Positions 1-11,353 of a DNA stretch of 64,000 nt are shown in pieces (position 1 is the stretch's first letter; each line of letters starts with the position of its first letter). The position numbers were made by a program, and so were the translations under genes. A model generated the notes under the pieces. The model was not told where the DNA came from. It worked only from the letters and a program-made list of their open reading frames with translations, and ran no database searches. The stretch is from Rhodocollybia butyracea (lineage: Eukaryota; Basidiomycota; Agaricomycetes; Agaricales; Omphalotaceae): the NCBI GenBank assembly GCA_015501585.1, contig JADNRY010000135.1, positions 1 to 64,000 of the forward strand, in the 5' to 3' direction.

Positions 1-3000
1 CTTGAGGAAGTCAAAGTGCATCGAAGAAAATAGGTTGCGATTAAAGCACTGCGATTGCGTGACAATGTGTAAACCGGCACACTCAGGGTTTTGCATCTTG
101 GTTTTGCATCCGGAGATTTGCCGGAGATAGCTGCTATTTTAGTAGTTAGAACTAAGTTAGAACTAAGGAAGCCTAAATCATCTTGGTTGCAAAAGAGGAC
201 TCAGACAAAATTGCATGTATGTCGTAATTTGAGACTTTGAGTCGGACAAACTTGAGCCTTGAGGACAGCAATTCCATGTATCAATACGATGGCAATGAGG
301 CTTGAGGCCTTCCTCCAAACATCTGGATTCCGCAAGCCATATGATCGGGATATGCCCCGACGCGCAATATGGTACCCATGGTCCCATTTCCCGGGCATGC
401 AGAATTGAATAAAGGGAGAGGCTCGGGAGTGAGTGAAATGAATGCTAAGAAAGGTAAATTGGAGAAGGTTGTAGGTAATAAATGTTGTAGTGAAGTAAGG
501 AAGACGTCGAATAAGGTTAACTTCACTCCGGTCTAAAAGCAAGTATGCCGTAGCAAACGCGCAGGGGAAAATCGTATTGTAGGCTAAATAAGCTACGGCT
601 ACGGAGAAATATATGGAATAATATACATAAAAACACAGAGTAAAACACAAGGATAAATAGATGAATTCTGCACTGGCGTGCACTCCGAGGGAGAACTAAC
701 ATCCGACACCACTGGATAAACCATCGGCGAGCGATACCGATTGCTCAGCTGACTCGATATCTCCAACAATAAAGAGCCCCTATACCGTTGATGGATTCTT
801 CGATTTAGACCAAGTCAGCTTCATCGAAGATTGATATTCCCGATATGACTAGCCCAGAGTAACTCCCATCGAAAAAAAAATTGCGGACTTGTAGACAGGA
901 TGTAGAAATGGAAGATTTACCAGTTAGGAATAATCCTCCCCAGAGCCTAATCCCATTGATGTATCATCATGTGCGAGAGATGTGGAGCCAGAATTCAAAA
1001 TTGGAATTCCACCTAAATACCGGAGTTCTGGTTTGAGGCCTTAAGTAGGGTTGACCTTGAACGGATGCTTGTATTTCTGAAAACAACAGTTAATGAACAC
1101 TAAGTTACCTTAGCCGGACCCAAACTTGAAAGGGAAGTTGGAGGGAAGATTTCACAAATTCGGAATGGAAGGAAGAGCCTGATAATCAATAGCTCTGCTA
1201 GCTGGGTCATCTATTTTTAATGAACTAATTGAAACTTGAACCGTGTCGGACATTTCTTCTTGATTATCTTGAGGTTTCCTAGCATGAGGCTGAGTCTTCT
1301 CTTCCGCACGGAGGGGATCCACAACTGTAGTAAGGACCGCCGCAACGGTCGGAGGGAAGGAAAAGACTCCCTTCGGGACTTCTTCTCACTGTATTCATAA
1401 CTTATGTTTCGTTTAGGAGTATGGAAGCTTGGAGGTTTGCACATAAAGATTGTTTTGAGGCCAGCCTGAGCTTTGACTGTGTGTCTCCAAGTGGTGGCAA
1501 CCGCTGCGGTCCGCAGCCTTAAACATAAGAGCCAATGCTTAGGCTTAAGCCTATCTGTACTCGCTCTTAGCAACCTTGCGCAGTCCTCATTACTTCTCGA
1601 ATTTTTTAGACAATAAGTAAGTTGGGCAACAATTTCTGAAATGAATACTCTCGTAATGCAAAAGCGCAGTGTACTTCTTTCTACTACTAGGCTTCCTATT
1701 CCCTACCCTAAGTTCAGGAATAGGGCCAGTGGGAGTTCTATAGACACTAAGAAAAATGATAACATGTTGCATTGCCTTTCTTCTACTGAGCTGTGGGTTG
1801 TTCCCGAGTCCGGGCCTCCCTTAAAGCTCAAAAGATCACAACTCCAAGACTGCGAGGCAGTGTGGTCAAAGTTGTCACTCTGCGATATTGGGTAAGTACA
1901 TGATAGAAACCAGGTTTCTTAGCAAGCTTTTAAAACGCGGATTTCCATATACAATAAGCCCCCATCAATCATCATGATGCAGTGTTATAAATATTCAATA
2001 TATCTACAAGTAAAATATCTAAAGGTCCAACTTTAATAAAAGAGTTGTTGCACTCTGGCAAATTGTGCAATGCGTGTTACTGTTAGTGCAGAAAATTTGC
2101 AAAAAATATATTTAGATGCTCAGCCTGGGTCAAATATCATCCATCATTTGAAATCATTCCATAAGGTGTCCTGGGTCCCTGAGTCTGGCATCTTGAACGG
2201 AACTATCAAAAATGAGTGAGGGCTTCCCTGGACTTCCGGCTTTCCATAAATTATGTATTATATTTGGGTTTTGGGCTCAACAAAGTGAGAGTGGTAATAT
2301 GACATATGTAGCGCGAGGTAAAAAGACAAGAATAAAACAAGAGTGAGATAGAGAGGACATAAGTACAACTAGCTAAAAACGGCGTGCGAGAAGACACGAT
2401 AAGCATAATGAAAACAGCTGAAAAAAAAAAAGAGGAATGGAAAATAAATATATGAGCATTGAGCCACAAGTTGGCCACAAGGCAGGTGCTGGCTGGTAAC
2501 TGATCGTCGATTGCTGGTTGGAGCACGAAGGAGAAAGGGCTGGCACTCCTTGCCAAGTATCTAGGCCCGACAGTCCAGTGACATGTTATTGTCATATGTA
2601 CTGTTGTGACTGGCCGAGTCGTCACTTTTTTTGTGCTCAGTATCTGCCCTACTCCCTGTCACGGTCATATTCTGCAACGGAAGGGCTACCTGATGACTAT
2701 GAGTATGGAAACTTTGCAAGGGGAGTAGATTCAAATCAGTTGTCGAAGATGTTCGGCCATCTGGGATGGAACCTTGACCGTTCAGCATAGCTAGAAGGGA
2801 ATTTGCATATACTGTGAACAATGTCATCAGTTAGAGTTATTCACATCGGAAACCCCACAAAAGGAAATTCACGTTGTCCAATAACGTACTCTGCAGCACT
2901 GAACCAAAAAGCATTTGGTGCGATGCCAACCTGCCAGTATAGGTCAATCCAAAGCATAAATGCTGAGAGCTCAGAGACTACGCACTGCCAAAGCTTCCAC

Positions 3001-5490
3001 TAGTGCGACCACTCTGTTATTGGCCCAGCTTATATCACAATGCATCCTGCTGCACAAGCGCTGCACTTACGATGTAAATATACAACGGTTCACGGCATAT
3101 AAGATCAGCGTATTGATGAGTGTTCGCGTCCTATGAATAGTTATCACCCAGAGTATCACGTTAGTTCTGGCAACAATAAGGGAATGAACTGACCTTTGAA
3201 AGCCTGTACGCTTTTTGTACAAAAGGATACACAAGGATCCAGCAATTGCAAAGTCTACTGGTAGCTGGGTGATGGCATAAGGTAGATATCCAACGGATTG
3301 CTTAGTTGAATCCTCCACAAGTGTTCTTGGTGCCCTGTTGATTATCTAAGTGAGCAATGACAGTAAAAGCACAATTTCAACCATGCGCATACACGATGAT
3401 CACGACAGCTTGCATTAGTGTTGGAATCTCAGACTAGTGTAAAAGTACAAAAGTCTGAACATACCAAGTCCCCATCCTATCTTGAGTAGTCAATATTATG
3501 AATGTCCTGTACAAGGAACACTAACCAGCATGTAGAATAATGCACACCATCTTGTGAGTCAAAAAAAAAACAGTCAAGACCAAGTCAATTATATGTAAAG
3601 CAACTACGCACAATTAATGTGGTCAAAGATATACGCAACCAGGTTATCTTGCACACTGCGGATAGTTGGAAGGACTCAGGGTTGTTACGCACTGCAGATA
3701 TGCAAGGCCTACGCTTATACACAACCGATACAAAATATCTGGCAGTAAAGGTAACTGGTCAGGCACACTGGCCTCGGAAATTATATGCTAGGGACTCACA
3801 TCTGACAGACGGCAACCACAACTACCTGCAAGTCATTAGGCATAGAACACTTATCACCAATCGCAGAGACAACTCACGTTGATAGCTACTGATGTCTGTA
3901 GTTTGCAGATGGGGATTCAACCAAATCGCTTGGACGAGAACGTTACCCAACACTTACTGCTATAGACCTGCAATGCCAGCAGCCAATTGATCAATATATC
4001 AGGCTTGATCAATAATGGAAATTGCATGTACCATGTGGTATCCAGGATGGCGGCCTTATTGAACGCATCTAATACCTAGATATGTGTCATGGTAATGAGA
4101 CCATTGTTCCAGCAGAACATTGACATATTTACCAAATAATGATAGACTGTAGTGCAAACTAGTTTGAAGCTGAGATTAAGCACAAGCTTTGACCAAGAAT
4201 ACGCACCAATTGCAGTATGGATTGTGTCAAGCAACCTAAACACTTCAGTCAGACAAATTGCAGGATAGATGGAGCGGCACTCTACAAGTAGTACATACCA
4301 AAGGCACAGTACCTTGAAGATAACATCGATTCTAAGTACTCCTAGGAACCCGTGAAATAAGGGATAGAATGGACATACTAGAATTTTGAGGGAGGGAGAA
4401 CTCCTTAGGGGGCGGTTAAAAAATATGTAGGTCTTCAAGATGAGACGATGATAACTCGATAGCCTTAAGACAATAGAGTCACCTGCGCCGATGTTACACC
4501 GTACATGCAAGCCGAAAGCCATGTACCAATCAGACCAGAGCCTACAAATATGGATATATCAGCCAATGCTCATGGCTTCAGAAATTACAATACCATTGGT
4601 TACATTGAAGAAAGAGATGCTCATTGCTTCCAGTCTCAAGGGCTCAAGGAGGAAAAGCTACAACGATACATGAGGTTGGGAGCAGTCTGTATAAGTATTC
4701 AATGATGCACTCGATCTCAGATCATATTGACTGACCATCATGCATGAGCTCCACATCATCAACTTCCACTCTGGAAGTTAGATATTGGATCTTGATTGGA
4801 TGGGAGTTAATTAATTATGACATCTGTCCGTAGTGATACTTAGTAAGCACGTAAAATTTATAGACTCGCAGGCTCTCACAGGCCTGGTATTTCGTTGAAT
4901 CACCGGTGGTGAACACATGAGAGATGCAGGTGAGTCTCCAAAATGAGAGGAAGCCTCACAATGTTAAAAATGCCGCATTCAAGTAAACTTGCATTCATGC
5001 AGCAAGTACTTGTACAGGAGGTATAAGGGCAACTTGTGACCTGTACAGATATGTGCAAGATATGTGGAAAATGGATATATTGTTCAATGTGGTGTAAGCG
5101 GGTGGGAACAGGCCTAATTGCAACCTAATTGATTAGTATTGATAGATTAAAATTACAAGGTTGAATTTTGTTGCATCTGGGGACAGTGTTGCCGACGAAG
5201 CCTGTTTCTCCACCAAGAGGTTAGTTTTATTGTGCTTTTTCATTTTTTATTGCTCTTATTCACTCTTGTTGTGCCCTTGGCTCTCGCCTACGCTCTTGTC
5301 CACAAAACACCCACTGCTCTGAACCGCTGATATGCTGGTTTACTAGCTAGGCCTGTATAAGCTAGATATTGCTATTCCAAGCTTATCTGTATTGTACATT
5401 GGATACCAAGGGCTATAGTGAGTCCCACACTGTTAGCTAAAGCTAATAGGAAGTCTATTGTACCCACTGAGTGCATTGTAGATGGTATAA
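1..5490. other. no recognisable gene
   Basis: Only short open frames (up to 160 codons) occur on both strands. None shows a conserved motif, a plausible exon chain or a partner elsewhere in the window. The sequence is AT-rich with short homopolymers. A string resembling a hAT terminus (CAGTGTTGCC) lies near 5187, but I found no matching second end or target duplication for it. I read this as old intergenic or decayed repeat DNA. Confidence 0.5.
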
Positions 5491-5495
5491 GCATT

Positions 5496-5877
5496 TGTTG
5501 TTGTAAAGGGGGAAAATTCAGATACAAGCTACGCTCATCCTCCAAATGTGGGGACAAAAGCACACCAGAGGGTAGAGATGGGTAAAGCCCTGGGTCAACA
5601 ACCCGATGGGGTCTCATTCCATAAAACTAGGTACTTATATACTATACAACTGTATACTACACTATATAAGGGAATTGACTTGCTATAAGTCCAGGCAAGT
5701 CATTATGAGTCATTTAGAATCATTGCACAGTCATGCACAGTCAATGACTCAATGCACAGTAACTATGTACTACAAATGAGTCAATGCAATATTGACACAT
5801 TACGACTCCAGTCCATATGAGTCAGTTCAGGTTTGTACATGGAGGCACTTGCAAATATTCCAGTCCAAATTCCTACA
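5496..5877 (-). mobile_element. solo LTR, family A, reverse orientation
   Basis: This 382-bp segment begins TGTTGTTGTAAAGG and ends TTCCTACA, giving the TG..CA ends of an LTR. It is flanked by a 5-bp direct repeat, GCATT, at 5491-5495 and 5878-5882. The same sequence in the opposite orientation lies at 8078-8482, where it has a different 5-bp duplication. Independent target duplications show two separate insertions, not an inverted duplication. No gag or pol remnant adjoins it, so it is probably a solo LTR left by LTR-LTR recombination. A TATA-like stretch is present in the middle (TATATAAG). The retrotransposon superfamily cannot be told from the LTR alone. Confidence 0.85.
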
Positions 5878-5882
5878 GCATT

Positions 5883-7052
5883 TGCCACACTTTGTACTCT
5901 AACCCAAGTCCTATGCGAGTGCATAACCTAGAAAATACTGGTGATCACTCAATATGAGGCTAGACTTACTTGATGCATACTCAAGGGAACTTCATTCACA
6001 CACACAAAGTTCACAAGTGGAGGTGCTAGTTCAATAGAGACATACTTGGCTATTTGCTAGATAATGTTCATGGACATAAATGATTGGCTTATACATGTGA
6101 CTTCAGTCAGCATTAAGTCTGCTGAATCATTATGAACAAATCTGAAAGGCTTACTGATCATACTTGAAATGATGACTGATACTCTCCAAAGCTCATTATA
6201 AATCAACAAACGTGATTACTCATATATCCTGTACATACTTACTAAGGCTACTTTCATTACTCATCTCAATCTCTCTTGCTTACTGTACACATCATCTATT
6301 AATAATCACATCTAAAATAGTATAAAAGGGGGCACAATCTGATGTGCATTCCCCAGGTTTGAGTTGGACTTACATCTGTCTCTCTCCTCACTCTACTCCT
6401 CAATGCATGTGGGAATTCTACTTAGCATTGTTGGGGTTGTATTACTAGAGGTTGGTTCCTCATGGACTTGGTATCCTCGTTGTGTGTTGCTCTGAAGAAC
6501 ACTCTAGACATTAGTGAAAGCTGAATCTAGTTTACAGTTCTCTCTGCTCAGTTACATCAGTGGATCTAAATCTAGAAAAACTAAAGTTGTTGCCTGCTTC
6601 TCTATTGTGAGAGGTATGACACTGAGTCATATTGTTGACTCAGTATTTGGACATTTGGTCCCATTGTTGAAAGGCGCTTGGCCTATTGTTTGGACGCTTG
6701 GTCCCATTGTTGGAATTGGCACTTGGCCCTTCTTGGTTTCTAGGAAGTAAAATCTAGAAACAGAACTATTGATTGTTCATAACTGGTGGAATAAGACTTG
6801 TCCTAGCACAAAGCTAGTCAGTCACAATTCAAAGGAGGATCACCTTTGACAACTCAATGAGACCTTGCACAAATAAACAGTACAGGTTCATACAATTGCA
6901 TCATTGCAATAGTGGAGCTTATACTAGAGTAATACCGCGCCCTAAATTTGCCCAGTGGCCATCAAGAGCCAAAGGAATTCCTCGACAATCTCTGGATACA
7001 AAGCTGACCTTGTTGCCTGATACTTGAGATGCAGAATCTCCCGGATTGGGGT
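5883..7052. other. no recognisable gene
   Basis: This stretch includes a TATA-like motif followed by a pyrimidine-rich tract near 6320-6400 and a short repeated phrase (TTGGTCCCATTGTTG) near 6650-6710. That suggests leader or LTR debris, but I could not define ends. The 78-codon frame at 6514-6750 shows no family resemblance. Confidence 0.4.
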
Positions 7053-8791
7053 CAGTGTTGCCGCGGGTCGGTTCGAGAACCTACTGCACCAGGTTCAAAC
7101 CCGAACCGAACCTAAGGTTCAGGTGCGGTTCGACAATTTCCTCGAACCAAACCTCAAGGTTCAGGTGCAGGTTCGGGAAGTCTGTGAACCTGGGTTTGAG
7201 GTGCACCGAGGTTCAAACCTCCGAACCGCATAGAATTTTTGAGTATGATTTTAGCACTGTGCAACAGGTATTTCAGGCCTTGTTTCTATTTTTCCTGGAG
7301 AACCAAATGTAAAGTGTTTCTCCTTGGCTCAGAATGCAATTATTTTCCTTGGGACAGTGTTTTTTTTATGCCTTGTAATCAACTTGTAATCTTTTTTCTT
7401 GACATACTTGATCATCTGTAAAATCAATGAACTTGCAACAGTTTGGCATTCATAATATTGAGTAAAAACCTCCTTGAAAGTTGACTGCAGACCTGCCAAG
7501 GGAGCCCCAGGAAAGCTCAGGGGCATTCAGGGACATTCAGGGATCTCCAATTTAATCTAAGGCTCCCTAGGATTTGGGGGGTAGACCCTGGCACCCTGGA
7601 AGTACCTGTGGTCTTGGGGTGCACTGGGGCCCCTGGTTACACTATGGGCCAATCTATGGTTGCCTGGGCCATAGGGACTTTTTCCTGATGTGGTTGAGGC
7701 ATACAAAGAAAGCTTCAGATATATAAGGCCATGCTAAACTCTATTGCAAAGCTTTGGGAGGGCCTAGGGGTGGGAAACACAAATACTATCCCCCAAGGCT
7801 TTTGCAAATAAATTACTAAATTCAGACTAAGAGCCATAACAAAAACTACATTCCAATATCATGATTCATCATGAACACACCCACATTTATAGATGATGTG
7901 GTTAGATTGTTATCTCCAACTATCCACCTTGATCTGATATCTCAAAAAGAGTGATTGCTTGCACTGCTGACTGCTGCAGCTTGAGTCCTGTCTGAGAAGT
8001 TTCAGCCCGGCGTTGAGCCCTTCAGCTGGGCTTGGAGGGTCCACATCACTAAAATTGTGCAGTGAGAGACATGGAAGTGTAGGAATTTATGGATAGGCAG
8101 ATTTGCAAGTGCCTCCGTGTACAAACCTGGACTGACTCATATGGACTGGAGTCATAATGTGTCAATATTGCATTGACTCATTTGTAGTACATAGTTACTG
8201 TGCATTGAGTCATTGACTGTGCATGACTGTGCATGACTGTGCAATGATTCTAAATGACTCATAATGACTTTACATGACTTGCCTGGAATTATAGCAAGTC
8301 AATTCCCTTATATAGTGTAGTATACAGTTGTATAGTATATAAGTACCTGGTTTTATGGAATTAGACTCCATCGTGTTGTTGACCCAGGGCTTTACCCATC
8401 TCTACCCTCTGGTGTGCTTTTGTCCCCACATTTGGAGGATGAGCGTAGCTTGTATCTGAATTTTCCCCCTTTTACAACAACAGGAAGGTGGAGGAGCATC
8501 ATGCTCACCGGCCACCAGAGATTCTAGCAAAGTATTAAGTCAAAAGAATGCAGTATCATGGGCATATACAGCCTAAATATGGCCAAAAAGTAGGTCTGTA
8601 AATTAATCTGAGCAATTTTTTTGAAACTTTTGAGGTTCAGAGGTGCAAACCTGGTTCAAACCCGAACCTCCAAACCCGAACCTGGGGTTCAGGTGTGAGG
8701 TTCGGAAGATGTTGAACCAAACCTGAGGTTCAGGTTTGGGGTTTGGCCAAATTAAGGGGTTCGCGCACCAAACCAAACCCCGGCAACACTG
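7053..8791. mobile_element. non-autonomous hAT transposon
   Basis: The element starts CAGTGTTGCCG and ends CGGCAACACTG (terminal inverted repeats). It is flanked by an exact 8-bp direct repeat ATTGGGGT at 7045-7052 and 8792-8799. Eight-bp duplications with CAGTG ends identify the hAT superfamily. Both subterminal regions carry dense repeats around GGTTC/GAACC, plausible transposase-binding sites. No transposase frame is visible, so it is non-autonomous. A 405-bp solo LTR inserted into it later. Confidence 0.9.
8078..8482 (+). mobile_element. solo LTR, family A, nested in the hAT element
   Basis: This 405-bp copy begins TGTAGGAATTTATGG and ends TTTTACAACAACA, with the 5-bp target duplication GGAAG at 8073-8077 and 8483-8487. 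It is the inverted counterpart of the LTR at 5496-5877. Because it interrupts the hAT element, it is the younger insertion. Differences from the other copy include an extra GACTGTGCAT unit. Confidence 0.88.
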
Positions 8792-8799
8792 ATTGGGGT

Positions 8800-9690
8800 C
8801 AAGGATCGGAGGAGGGTGGTTTTTTGGTCACTTAGTCTTCTTTTTTGTGTTGTTTCGGGTTTTTTGAGTTTTTGTTCTTGTGTTTTTGTGTTGTTTCATG
8901 TCACATAGCTATAATAGTGAGATCCAAGAGTCTTCGTAGGCATACGCTCTGGACCTCTGGTGCATGGCCAAGCTCCAACAAGTAATCCTTGTAGGAGAGT
9001 TTGCGTATGAAGAAATGATGAGGAAGACGGTTAGAGGGTGAGTTTTTTGCTTTTACTGGGTTTGTGCAACCACTAACGATGGCACGACTCTGTAGTTGGG
9101 GTCCTGCGGTTCAAAACAGAAAATGGATATGCTCGAGCCAGATAAAAGGTCAAAAATGCGAGAACAAGAACTAATAGCGTGAGTTGCTCTGTTTGAATCC
9201 ATTTCGAAATTGCTTGCCTCCCCTTTTTCCTTTCTTGTTCATCTTTCTCATTGTTTGTAATTAAAATTTGAATAGCTAGTACACGGCCAGATGCTCAGAT
9301 GCACTTGGGACCTCCAACAGCCGCAGTGCTGGGGACAAATTTCTATTTAGCCTAAGCTTCAAAAATTTCAAACCAAGTTTGAAACACCTTAGATAGACCC
9401 AGAATGCAAATATAATTGCTTTTGCGCTTCAGTGACCTCCTGATTGCACCTGGCACCAACCTGCCTGCATTGAGCTGAAGCAGTCCTTACCAAATTAGGA
9501 CGTGATGTCATATCAAGTCCCAAAGCCCGGGGGCTTTGAAGACAAATGTACATGTTTATTCTCTTCTCATAAGGTAGCCAAAGCTGATAAGGTTTTATTT
9601 AGCTGTATGGCGTGTATCATTCAACAAACAGTTGCGGGAATGGCGCATTCAGTGCAAAATCTGCCAAGTCGATAATCAGAGAGAGTTGAT
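8800..9690. other. no recognisable gene
   Basis: A stretch near 8900-9030 could encode about 40 residues with a single stop, and several T-rich runs occur. No family could be recognised and no element ends were found. Confidence 0.35.
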
Positions 9691-9699
9691 AATGCCTGG

Positions 9700-11353
9700 C
9701 ATCATGCTGCAAAGATCAGGGCGCGTGAACGCCTAAGTTCTCCCCCTCCTATTGCTCCTGCTCCTGCTGTTCCTATCGAGTCTACTGCAGACTTATTCTC
9801 CACTCGTTTCCTGACCTATCTCAGTAGCAATCCAGAAACCACGCTACAGAGATTGCCTCTGATGGACACCTTTCCTGACTCTTCTGAACCAGCATACAAA
9901 CCCATGCGTGCATACAACTGGAATGGGCTGGATGAGTTAGATCCTCAGTTGGCAGGTTCGCGTGAAGTAGAAGAGATGCAAGCTCTCAGCGACTACATGC
10001 CTGGAGTATACCAAGGAGGGCCAGACAACATTGACTCAGATGACAGCCACTCCAACGCAACTGATACATCTGAATCCAACATGGAGTACAACCCTGCCTT
10101 TGAAGAAAACAGAGGTAAATTTGAATGCATTAAAGTATATGCCAACGTTATTAACGTGCTCTCAACTCAGGGGACAATGCATTCAACCCGAATGGCCTCA
10201 ATCATAAGTGGCCTTGCACTACAGAAGCTGCTTCTCAAGAATGGTTCCCCTGGAACAACAGAACTGTAACAACCCCTCCTTATTATTTTGTGCTTCTTAT
10301 CTGACTACTGAATCAAGGAATGTACTCTTGATATTCTTATGCATCTTCCACACTCTGTATTCTCTGTGCGCCAGCTGGATCTTTTTCTCTGGATGCTCAA
10401 AGTGTTGGGAGTAGACAATACTCCTTCTGTGAAACGAATGAATGAGGTGGACAAAAAGCTGCAAGCACTGTACAGCATACAGACTATCAAGTACAAAGGT
10501 GCTCTTGGACACACATATTACACAAACAGTTTGGCAGACATCATCTCCCAGGTTTCAAGATTTCTTATTCTCCAACGGCATCAGTGCTAATTTCGCTTTC
10601 AGGAAATGGCCAACCCCAAAGTCCACCCGCATCTTTCTTTTTACCCTGAACAGGTAGGACAGGACCTCTCTGAAGCTCGCCAGTTTGCACACTGGCTCCA
10701 TGAGGTTCCAGACGACAAGATGGGGCCAATGTTGCATGTAGGCGATACAGACTACTATGTTTTCGAACCTGCTATGCTTCAAAGTGGGAAAATCTGTATG
10801 CCCCACCGCTGGTTTAAACAGGGTAAACATTTTTATGCCAAATGCTGGGCTATGGAGGAAGTAACGAGGGAAGGGGCTCGAAAGTCATGGAGAGTAATTA
10901 AAGGAGGTGAAGAGATCACCGTCGGAGAGGCTGAACTCCTGAAAAAATTTTCCTCAGCTGATTTCAGATGCAGCATCATATGCCCACTTAGGGCTGGTAT
11001 CAAATATTGAAGGTGCAAAGCTGCTCTCAAATGCTCATTTTCACCGCTGATTCTTTTTTGTAAAAAGATATGTTAGATATGTCTACCACACCTTGTACTG
11101 CTGAACGCTGGAAACTCACAAACCCAGTCCTGGGAAATCCCTGGCATGAATGTGCCCAAGGTGCTCAGTGCCTTTCCTTTCCAATATGGCTTTACTGCAA
11201 TGACACCTCGGGGAATACCTCCAAGAAATGGAATAAGCACAACAGCTTTTTATTCACCGCTGCTGGTCTCCCTTGAGCTGAATCCTCCTAGGAGTACAAC
11301 ATTCACTTTTTGTTGTGGTTGAGCTATTGGTTCAAGTTCAACCACTTTGTTGC
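9700..11353 (+). pseudogene. Plavaka-type transposase, 5' part, broken
   Basis: Translation in the + frames gives a recognisable chain. It has an acidic region (about 9850-10110), an intron of about 55 nt (GTAAAT..CTCAG, 10115-10170), and a block ending near WFPWNNRT. A second intron ends near 10318. Then come HLPHSVFSVRQLDLFLWML (near 10340-10400), ANPKVHPHLSFYPE (near 10608), a YYVFEPAM region, and finally PIWLYCNDTSGN..KKWNKHNSFLFT.AGLP (near 11180-11275). The last block is the hallmark of the Plavaka transposase family of Agaricomycetes, which moves DNA elements by cut and paste. The frame is interrupted by TGA at 11274-11276 and TAG at 11289-11291, each one C-to-T step from CGA and CAG. 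Coding ends at 11353, where a 2.7-kb element begins; the catalytic 3' half is not in the window. Family assignment is from memory of the motif pattern. Confidence 0.7.

Noticed and set aside
201..683. 160-codon minus-strand frame
   Set aside because: Composition is that of random AT-rich DNA; no motif, intron pattern or homolog in the window.
5187..5200. CAGTGTTGCC word as a second hAT terminus
   Set aside because: No inverted partner with a matching 8-bp duplication was found nearby.
5496..8482. inverted LTR pair as terminal inverted repeats of one 3-kb element
   Set aside because: Each arm has TG..CA ends and a separate 5-bp duplication, and one arm lies inside a hAT element.
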